Below, piece by piece: positions 39,021 to 45,332 of a stretch of 45,332 nucleotides of DNA. The notes below the pieces were generated by a model, which saw only the letters and a list, made by a program, of their open reading frames with translations, was not told the DNA's origin and did no database searches. The stretch is taken from NCBI GenBank assembly GCA_002170775.2, contig NHIP02000007.1, positions 1 to 45,332 of the forward strand, given 5' to 3'. How positions within the stretch are numbered: the stretch's first letter is position 1; each line of letters begins with the position of its first letter. This DNA comes from Euryarchaeota archaeon TMED192 (GTDB lineage: Archaea > Thermoplasmatota > Poseidoniia > Poseidoniales > Thalassarchaeaceae). The translations under genes and the position numbers were made by a program.

Positions 39021-39588
39021 TGTCCGAATCAACGTTGAAAATGATGTCGAAAACGAAATAAAATTCGCTCTAAATACTCCTATATCTGTAAAAAAATTGA
39101 GTTTGGCCGTTATCGAAGAAATGAAGAAAATATCAGATTTATCACATTTAGATGTGACAGGACTCTCTAAAATTCCGTTAGGGAAATTGAGAAATAATGC
39201 TGTCAGATTACACGCTGTTTGCAGATACAAGAATGGGGTAAAGAAAACTGACGAAATTTCGCCTATTAGTGTTAGATGTATAGATATCCATCCGCGTGTT
39301 CTGAATGATAGATGGAGCAGATATGCTAATTTCCTCCTTTTTCACGAATTCTTGCATGCCCTTGGATTTTCTAATCACGGTAAAGAATTCAGGAGGCTAG
39401 AGGCGCTATGGCATGATGGCATAGCACGTGAAATGGGCCCTTCTTTCACCTCATATCTACGTAATATGAATGCCGGATGGCTTTGGGTCTGCCCTTCTTG
39501 CGATATTAGACACATGAGATGCAAGCGATCTAATGGGCGATATAGGTGCAGACTATGTCATGGTTCTTTGGTAGACATAAAAAGATGA
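39007..39588 (+). CDS. SprT-like zinc metalloprotease with C-terminal zinc ribbon
   Basis: HEFLHALGFSNHGKEFRRL and CPSC...CRLC; start likely 39007 overlapping the upstream gene. Confidence 0.85.
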   Translation: MNLSNVRINVENDVENEIKFALNTPISVKKLSLAVIEEMKKISDLSHLDVTGLSKIPLGKLRNNAVRLHAVCRYKNGVKKTDEISPISVRCIDIHPRVLNDRWSRYANFLLFHEFLHALGFSNHGKEFRRLEALWHDGIAREMGPSFTSYLRNMNAGWLWVCPSCDIRHMRCKRSNGRYRCRLCHGSLVDIKR

Positions 39589-39596
39589 AATTTATG

Positions 39597-39602
39597 TTTT
39601 TT
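39597..39602 (+). terminator. candidate oligo-T terminator between convergent genes
   Basis: T6 tract directly after the SprT-like stop. Confidence 0.3.
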
Positions 39603-40062
39603 ATTCTCTTGGCGACCAACTTGCCCAGGATTTAGGAGTCTCCCTAACATGGAAAGCAAGAAGTTTTATTTCATTCCCATATGCTGTTTTTACATGCGGA
39701 TTAACTTGTTCAAATGCCCATTTGGCTAGATTTTCTGCAGTAGGAACGAATGGTACTTGCAATGTTTTTTGCCCTTCGATGCGTGAAAGGGCATCAACTG
39801 CTTCTGTATCCTCTTCATAGAGAATAAATGCATGATCTACTACATCATGAATATATTTCTGCAATATCATGGATATGTCTGAGAAATCCATCAACATCCC
39901 TTCTTCTGATGTCCCTGGATGAGCTACTACCTCGCCTTCCAACTCTACCTCCCAACGATATCTATGACCGTGCATATTCTTACATTTGCTTTTGTGATTC
40001 GGCACCCTGTGCCCAGTATCCGTTTCCACCCATCTTCTTATTTTAGTCGTCATATTCATCAC
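39601..40062 (-). CDS. queD: 6-carboxytetrahydropterin synthase QueD
   Basis: TGHRVPNHKSKCKNMHGHRYRWEVELEGE with conserved C-x3-HGH. Confidence 0.92.
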   Translation of the reverse strand: MMNMTTKIRRWVETDTGHRVPNHKSKCKNMHGHRYRWEVELEGEVVAHPGTSEEGMLMDFSDISMILQKYIHDVVDHAFILYEEDTEAVDALSRIEGQKTLQVPFVPTAENLAKWAFEQVNPHVKTAYGNEIKLLAFHVRETPKSWASWSPRE

Positions 40063-40480
40063 TCTCTTGGAAACTCATTGATACTGAATTTATGCAGTAT
40101 CTTTCACCGCCAAATTTTCTAGGGCCATCTTCGAAAACATGCCCTAGATGGGCATCGCAAGATCCACATCGGACCTCTACCCTAACCATCCCATATTTTC
40201 GGTCTATTACCCTGTGTATCCCTGCTTCGGGATGCTCTGTATGGAATGAAGGCCAACCGCAGCCAGAGTCAAACTTCATCTCAGATGTGAATAATAGATG
40301 ATTACAGCATACGCAGAAATAGGAGCCGGATCGATCTTCCAAATAGAGAACGCCTGAGAAAGGAGGTTCTGTACCACCTTTCCTAGTAACTTTATACTCG
40401 AGGCTAGTAAGAATTTCCTTCCACTCATGATCTGTTCGAGAAGGATCATCCATTTCTTTCACCCCACTCAAATTGTACAC
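40043..40480 (-). CDS. msrB: peptide-methionine (R)-S-oxide reductase MsrB
   Basis: YFCVCCNHLLFTSEMKFDSGCGWPSF, VRCGSCDAHLGHVFEDGP, GERYCINSVSMSF. Confidence 0.95.
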   Translation of the reverse strand: MYNLSGVKEMDDPSRTDHEWKEILTSLEYKVTRKGGTEPPFSGVLYLEDRSGSYFCVCCNHLLFTSEMKFDSGCGWPSFHTEHPEAGIHRVIDRKYGMVRVEVRCGSCDAHLGHVFEDGPRKFGGERYCINSVSMSFQESDEYDD

Positions 40481-41246
40481 CTAGAGCATGCTTAAGAACC
40501 ACTTCCCAACCTCCAATGTAATCCAAGGGGTCCTTCTTCCCTATCGCATGAAATGCTAGTATGCGCTCGATATCAGATCCACTTCGGCCAGAAGATCTGC
40601 CCTCATTATCTGGATTATAGGAGGTGATTGTGTTTCTGAATATGATATCGAAGTCCAGATTTAATTTCATCAATGAGATCTCTGCATCTCTTAGTATCGA
40701 CTCTTTATCGCCCTCGATGTAAGGAAGGTGGAAAGAAACCCGATCACTCCCCCAGTTTCCAATTTTAAGGGCTTTCTCCAGAGCCTCATAGAATTCTGGA
40801 CGGCAGTCTGGATATATTTCATGGTCCCCGCTATGGACGCCTAAAGCCACTACAACATCGCTATCTTCCTCAACCGAGGTAGAGAGGGCGTACCCATACA
40901 GTATTGATGCGAAAATCGCATTCCGATTCGGCACAACGGTCTGCTTCATCTTATCTTCTTCATAATGGCCCTCTGGTACTTCATAATCATCAGTAGTCAA
41001 CGCGGAGTGAAAAAGACCCATTGCCGATGTTAAATCTGCTATTTCATGCTCTACATAATGTCCCTCAGATCTCAGATAGGCGATGTTCTCACAGGCCCTA
41101 TCCAATTCTATAGCGTGTTTCTGTCCATAGTTATAGGATATACATCTAACATTGTAACCTTCTGCTAAAAGATGCACAAGAAGAGCTGTGCTATCCATGC
41201 CCCCAGATAGTGCCATTACAGCTCTAATTATAGCACCCCCATCCAT
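40446..41246 (-). CDS. queC: QueC-like 7-cyano-7-deazaguanine synthase lacking zinc-site cysteines
   Basis: MDGGAIIRAVMALSGGMDSTALLVHLLAEGYNVRCISYNYGQKH; C-terminal TSYNPDNEGRSSGRSGSDIERILAF; start inferred at 41246 (ORF-track start 41354 overlaps queE heavily). Confidence 0.88.
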   Translation of the reverse strand: MDGGAIIRAVMALSGGMDSTALLVHLLAEGYNVRCISYNYGQKHAIELDRACENIAYLRSEGHYVEHEIADLTSAMGLFHSALTTDDYEVPEGHYEEDKMKQTVVPNRNAIFASILYGYALSTSVEEDSDVVVALGVHSGDHEIYPDCRPEFYEALEKALKIGNWGSDRVSFHLPYIEGDKESILRDAEISLMKLNLDFDIIFRNTITSYNPDNEGRSSGRSGSDIERILAFHAIGKKDPLDYIGGWEVVLKHALGVQFEWGERNG

Positions 41247-41827
41247 TTGTGTGTCTGGAGGCTGAGTCTCCAACCCTGAGATTCCTTCACTATCTTCTCT
41301 ACCGCCTGAAATGATCTTCCATTTTCTTCCACTGATTCTGTTTCGAGATAACATGGCTGGATAAAATGATGTAAAAAGCCTATTTTTAGATCATCATACA
41401 TATCCAAATCCTGCCCACAATATACGACCTTCAACTCGTCTCCATGGCGTTGTATAATTTTGGCATTCGGGTATAATTGATCCTTCGGAGACACACATAT
41501 CCAATCAATAATCGGATCGACTTCTATTGTACCGTTGGTCTCAATAGACAAACTAATACCATTATTTTTTAGTATAGTTCCGATAGTAAAGAGATCCTGC
41601 AAAGCAGGTTCCCCGCCTGTGAAAATAACCCTATCGCAGCCATAAGAAAGAACCTCATCAACAATCGATTCTAGCATCCGTTCTTCGTATGTTAGAAAAT
41701 CAGTATCACACCATTCACATCTTAGATTGCAGTTCCCGAACCTAACAAAAACATGGGGTTTACCTGCATGAAAACCTTCACCCTGGACAGAATGAAAAAT
41801 CTCGACGATGGGATATGTGACTGTCAC
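41228..41827 (-). CDS. queE: 7-carboxy-7-deazaguanine synthase QueE (radical SAM)
   Basis: FHSVQGEGFHAGKPHVFVRFGNCNLRCEWCDTDF, VIFTGGEPALQ. Confidence 0.94.
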   Translation of the reverse strand: MTVTYPIVEIFHSVQGEGFHAGKPHVFVRFGNCNLRCEWCDTDFLTYEERMLESIVDEVLSYGCDRVIFTGGEPALQDLFTIGTILKNNGISLSIETNGTIEVDPIIDWICVSPKDQLYPNAKIIQRHGDELKVVYCGQDLDMYDDLKIGFLHHFIQPCYLETESVEENGRSFQAVEKIVKESQGWRLSLQTHKWMGVL

Positions 41828-41836
41828 ATTATCATC

Positions 41837-42397
41837 TCAATCTTTGATTAGACGCATTAATTCTGAACGCGCTTCGGACCTTTCAAAAAATACTCCGCGC
41901 ATAGATGATGTAGTCATAGTTGCATTTTGTTTCTTAACACCTCGACACTGCATACAACCGTGTGAGGCTTCGATGATTACTGCACAACCGAGTGGTGAAA
42001 GGTGTTCTTCCAAATCATCAGCAACATTCTTTGTGATACGTTCTTGATTTTGCAATCTACGTGAATGGAGGTCTACGATTCTCGCTAGTTTGCTAATACC
42101 AACAATACGATCCGTGGGGATGTAAGCAACATGTGCACTTCCAGTGAAGGGCTGGAGATGGTGCTCGCAGGTGCTATGGAATTCTATGTCCTTTAACAGA
42201 ACAATCCCATCATATCCCTCTCCATTGAACGTAGAGCTCAGAACTTCCTCAGGCGATTGGTGATATCCTGCGAAAATCTCGTCCCATGAATTGATTACTC
42301 TAGATGGTGTATTCGCAAGGCCCTCTCTGCCCGGATCGTCCTCGATATAACCTAAGAGCGTCTTTATGGCTTTCTCGGCCTCGTCCCTGGTAGTCAT
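41837..42397 (-). CDS. folE: GTP cyclohydrolase I, bacterial type (FolE)
   Basis: DPGREGLANTPSRVINSWDEIFAGY, FHSTCEHHLQPFTGSAHVAYIP, VGISKLARIVDLHSRRLQNQERIT, HGCMQCRGV. Confidence 0.96.
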   Translation of the reverse strand: MTTRDEAEKAIKTLLGYIEDDPGREGLANTPSRVINSWDEIFAGYHQSPEEVLSSTFNGEGYDGIVLLKDIEFHSTCEHHLQPFTGSAHVAYIPTDRIVGISKLARIVDLHSRRLQNQERITKNVADDLEEHLSPLGCAVIIEASHGCMQCRGVKKQNATMTTSSMRGVFFERSEARSELMRLIKD

Positions 42398-42571
42398 TCA
42401 GTCACCCCTTATACGACCATGGCGCTCATCAATCATGTCCAGTTGGTCTAACATTTTTCTGCAGGCGGTCCTAACAGCATCTGCAACGCTAACGAACTTG
42501 CCCTGTTCCCCCACGTGCTTTTTGATATCGTCAAGTAAGTGCCCTGGGATGTCCAAGCTTATCTTAGGCAT
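42398..42571 (-). CDS. 57-aa ribbon-helix-helix (CopG/Arc-like) protein, candidate regulator (not in the supplied ORF track)
   Basis: Translated by eye: MPKISLDIPGHLLDDIKKHVGEQGKFVSVADAVRTACRKMLDQLDMIDERHGRIRGD*; stop abuts the folE ATG. Confidence 0.78.
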   Translation of the reverse strand: MPKISLDIPGHLLDDIKKHVGEQGKFVSVADAVRTACRKMLDQLDMIDERHGRIRGD

Positions 42572-42588
42572 GTTTGAGCCTGATGTGT

Positions 42589-42601
42589 ATGCTTCAAGTA
42601 T
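42589..42601. promoter_or_regulatory. candidate operator (imperfect 13-bp palindrome) upstream of the RHH gene
   Basis: ATGCTTCAAGTAT: 5 of 6 arm pairs complementary around a central base, ~18 bp upstream of the ATG. Confidence 0.3.
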
Positions 42602-42625
42602 GTTTCTGGTATTACTGAGAGAATA

Positions 42626-42886
42626 TTAATTTGTTATAGCATGGATCCTTTCTACCATAGATTCAGCGTGAATTCGAATTTCTTTTGATGAAGCACCATT
42701 TTCTAGCATAGCAATAATTACGTCCAATCCCCCCTCGATCTTACCCGACGAGAGGAATTCGTCATTAGTGATATTTCCAGAATCCCTAGCACTCACAAGA
42801 CGATCCGAAATCGTACTTCTAAGTGATTTAACCTCATCTATATCCATTGGGTCCTTCACAACAGCATCTACTACGTCTGCAAGCAT
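42626..42886 (-). CDS. hypothetical small alpha-helical protein
   Basis: 86-aa ORF in line with flanking genes; family not recognised. Confidence 0.5.
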   Translation of the reverse strand: MLADVVDAVVKDPMDIDEVKSLRSTISDRLVSARDSGNITNDEFLSSGKIEGGLDVIIAMLENGASSKEIRIHAESMVERIHAITN

Positions 42887-42911
42887 GTCACGGGCCTTAC
42901 TGTATCCCTTT

Positions 42912-43325
42912 TCATGGTTCCTTCTGAACCAGTTCTACGAGCACCCCGCCAGTGCTTGAAGGATGGATGAAAGATATCACCGAACCCCCTGCTCCTTGCA
43001 GAGGCTCTTCATTGATCAATCTGATATTATTTTCCTTTAAGATATCGAGGAGTCCTGTAAGATCGTCTGTTGCGAGTGCCAACTGCTGTACCCCTGCCCC
43101 TCTCTTAGAGATGAATCGTCCAACAGGTGTATCTTCCGCAATAGGCTCTAGGAGTTCTAATCTAGGCTGAGGAGCATCATTACCTCGCATGAATAGTATC
43201 TTTACTCCTTGCTGGGCATTCTCTTCTTTACCGGTCCTATTGAATCCCATTAGTCTCCAGAATTTTTCAGATTCTTCGTTCGATACACAGGCTATTCCAA
43301 TGTGGTCAAACCATACTTTAGACAC
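42912..43325 (-). CDS. mce: methylmalonyl-CoA epimerase
   Basis: VWFDHIGIACVSNEESEKFW, RLELLEPIAEDTPVGRFISKRGAGVQQLALATDDL, ISFIHPSSTGGVLVELVQ. Confidence 0.92.
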   Translation of the reverse strand: MSKVWFDHIGIACVSNEESEKFWRLMGFNRTGKEENAQQGVKILFMRGNDAPQPRLELLEPIAEDTPVGRFISKRGAGVQQLALATDDLTGLLDILKENNIRLINEEPLQGAGGSVISFIHPSSTGGVLVELVQKEP

Positions 43326-44831
43326 CTAAATCCCCCCTGGTGCAGTCCAAGTTCCTAGCCCTTCACGAAGAATGCCGCATATCTCCCCTACAGTAGCACC
43401 CGATTTACAGGCTACTCTTATGGGGTCGATGAGATTCACATCCGCACTTATTGCTATAGAAAGCGCTTCAAGAGCTTGCTTGACATTTTTGTTATCTCTC
43501 GTATTCCTGTGACGAGTAAGTTTGGAGATTTGTCTTTCAATCGCCTCATCATTGATTACCTGTCCGGCAGGATACTTGCCCTCTCGTTCAACATGTAGGT
43601 TCACTCCAATAACTCTCTGTAGATCATCTTCCAACTCGTTTTGTTGTATCCAAGCACTTTCATGGATCAACTTAGACTGAATTCCCGCTTTTACAGCTTC
43701 AACAGATCCGCCGTGATTATCTATAGATTCAACCACTTTTCGTGCCTCGGATATAATTTTCGAAGTCATATCTTCTATTAGTGGCGCGCCGCCAAGAGGA
43801 TCTACATAATCCACTAAACCGATTTCATGAGCTATGATTTGCTGGGTTCTAAGAGCTACTTTAGCGGACTCCTCAGTAGGAAGTCCGAGAGCCTCGTCAT
43901 ATCCATTCGTGTGGAGTGATTGTGTTCCTCCTAGAACCGAAGCTAGGGCCTGATATGCTACTCTCACTATATTATTCGTAGATTGTTGGGCTGTTAGGGT
44001 AACACCAGCCGTTTGTGTATGGAATCGCATTCTTCCACATCTGACATCCTCAAAATCATATCTTTCATTCATGATTTGATACCACAGTGTACGTGCAGCG
44101 CGGAATTTGCATATTTCTTCTAAGAAATCACGGTGACATCCGAAAAAGAATGATATTCGAGGTGCGAATGTATCTAGGTTGAGCCCACGTTCCCTGGCAG
44201 CCTCTATGTATGCAAGGGCATTTGAGATGGTCAATCCCACCTCTTGAGCCGCTGAGGATCCGGCTTCTCGTATGTGGTAGCCGCTCACAGATATTGGGTT
44301 CCACTTAGGAGTGTGTTCAGAGCACCACTCGATAATATCAACAGCAAGTCTCATCGATTCTTCTGGCGGATGAATGTGGAGCCCCCTCGCCATGTACTCT
44401 TTCAGAACATCGTTCTGGACAGTACCAGATATCTGAGAAAGTTCTGCTCCTTGTTCCTCTGCGACCACTGAATACATTGCGAGTAGGACTGCTGCTGGTG
44501 CATTAATCGTCATCGATGTACTAACGTTAGATAATTCTATACCTTCGAAAAGAGATCTCATATCCGAGATTGAATCTATTGGGACTCCGACTCTTCCTAC
44601 TTCCCCTATGGATTGATCATCATCTGAATCATAGCCAAGCTGCGTGGGTAGATCGAATGCAACAGATAATCCGGATTGTCCCGATTTAAGGAGTGATTTA
44701 AATCGCTCATTTGTAGACTCAGGGTCAGAAAACCCCGCATACTGGCGCATAGTCCATATCCTATCTCTATACATCCCTTCGTGAATCCCTCTCGTGAAGG
44801 GCGGCTTTCCAGCTGGAGGTGGGGTATCCAC
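43326..44831 (-). CDS. methylmalonyl-CoA mutase, catalytic (large-subunit-like) chain
   Basis: FTRGIHEGMYRDRIWTMRQYAGFSDPESTNERFKSLLKSGQSGLSVAFDLPTQLGYDSDD, SGYHIREAGSSAAQE, RFHTQTAGVTLTAQQSTNNIVR, GGTQSLHTNGYDEALGLPTEESA; GTG start. Confidence 0.93.
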   Translation of the reverse strand: MDTPPPAGKPPFTRGIHEGMYRDRIWTMRQYAGFSDPESTNERFKSLLKSGQSGLSVAFDLPTQLGYDSDDDQSIGEVGRVGVPIDSISDMRSLFEGIELSNVSTSMTINAPAAVLLAMYSVVAEEQGAELSQISGTVQNDVLKEYMARGLHIHPPEESMRLAVDIIEWCSEHTPKWNPISVSGYHIREAGSSAAQEVGLTISNALAYIEAARERGLNLDTFAPRISFFFGCHRDFLEEICKFRAARTLWYQIMNERYDFEDVRCGRMRFHTQTAGVTLTAQQSTNNIVRVAYQALASVLGGTQSLHTNGYDEALGLPTEESAKVALRTQQIIAHEIGLVDYVDPLGGAPLIEDMTSKIISEARKVVESIDNHGGSVEAVKAGIQSKLIHESAWIQQNELEDDLQRVIGVNLHVEREGKYPAGQVINDEAIERQISKLTRHRNTRDNKNVKQALEALSIAISADVNLIDPIRVACKSGATVGEICGILREGLGTWTAPGGI

Positions 44832-44865
44832 GCTTATCTCACACCTGTTTAGTGTTTCAAGTCGT

Positions 44866-45332
44866 TCATCTTCGGACAGTGTAGTTGTCGATTAGTCTAA
44901 TCAAACGGGATGCTTGATCATCATCTATCGCACCCTCAGAAACCTTAGATTCGACAAAGGCCTTAGCCACATCGGCTGTTTGACGCTCGCCTTTAGCCCA
45001 TACGGATCCGATTATCGAAGATCGGTGTTCTTCAGCAACGGATATTTCCTGTAGCAGCCCCTTCATTTCGTACTTGTATTCCATATGCCTAGCCCTATCG
45101 AGCCTTTTCTCCCTCGCAGCTGGCTGGTACGTCTTATTCCTTCCCCGCCCCCCCTTTCTCCTCTTGGGTTTGGGCGATGGCGCTGGGCTGGGAGCCTTTC
45201 TTGGAATAGTTTTCGCGGCCTCAGAACGTTCCTTTGCCCTTGCTAAGGCCTGTTGAACTTCATTGTCTATAGCTATTTCATCTTCTGATTTTTCTGACTC
45301 TCCAGCTTCAAGAGAAGAGTCTTCTGCTTTCA
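44866..45332 (-). CDS. hypothetical protein with acidic then Pro/Lys/Arg-rich linker and helical C-terminus (5' end outside window)
   Basis: Frame is open from the window edge (AAA at 45330-45328) to the stop at 44866: KAEDSSLEAGESEKSEDEI...APSPAPSPKPKRRKGGRGRNKTYQPAAREKRLDRARHMEYKYEMKGLL...; the ORF track shows only the part from an internal Met. Confidence 0.55.
   Translation of the reverse strand, partial: KAEDSSLEAGESEKSEDEIAIDNEVQQALARAKERSEAAKTIPRKAPSPAPSPKPKRRKGGRGRNKTYQPAAREKRLDRARHMEYKYEMKGLLQEISVAEEHRSSIIGSVWAKGERQTADVAKAFVESKVSEGAIDDDQASRLIRLIDNYTVRR

Noticed and set aside
39601-42571. 7-deazaguanine DNA modification (dpd-type defence) island
   Set aside because: Only preQ0 synthesis genes are present; no dpd, helicase or nuclease partners visible in the window.
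45148-45154. Suspected frameshift at a C7 tract in the partial gene at the right edge
   Set aside because: On recounting the tract as seven C, the frame is continuous from the window edge to the stop at 44866; no frameshift needed.
1-45332. CRISPR arrays, tRNAs, insertion sequences, prophage genes
   Set aside because: No regularly spaced repeats, cloverleaf-like sequences, transposases/integrases or phage structural genes seen by eye on either strand; a tRNAscan/CRISPR search would be decisive.

Overview
The window is a gene-dense archaeal chromosome segment. It has euryarchaeal ribosomal proteins S19e, L39e, L31e and S17e, an archaeal-type SRP RNA and a tRNA-splicing endonuclease, alongside many bacterial-type metabolic genes. 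The overall picture resembles Marine Group II / Poseidoniales-like plankton; this taxonomic guess is inference and was not computed. I found no CRISPR array, prophage, transposon or tRNA. About 40 protein genes can be called, plus three features absent from the ORF track as genes: the SRP RNA (~21091-21395), L39e (37592-37747) and a 57-aa ribbon-helix-helix protein (42398-42571). The most interesting locus is a putative preQ0/archaeosine operon, RHH-folE-queE-queC-msrB-queD. Its QueC keeps the PP-loop ATPase motif, but all four zinc-binding cysteines appear to be replaced (Ser, Ser, Ser, Asp), and a pseudo-palindrome lies just upstream of the RHH gene. Other points include a CcmE-like protein with CxxxY instead of HxxxY, a topoisomerase I whose zinc fingers seem replaced by three ~50-aa repeats, a HldE/PfkB-like kinase with a degenerate GAGD motif, a quinone-type (class 2) dihydroorotate dehydrogenase together with mqnC, an iscA-ygfZ pair divergent from fdhD-ydeP, and a methylmalonyl-CoA mutase lacking the usual N-terminal arm.
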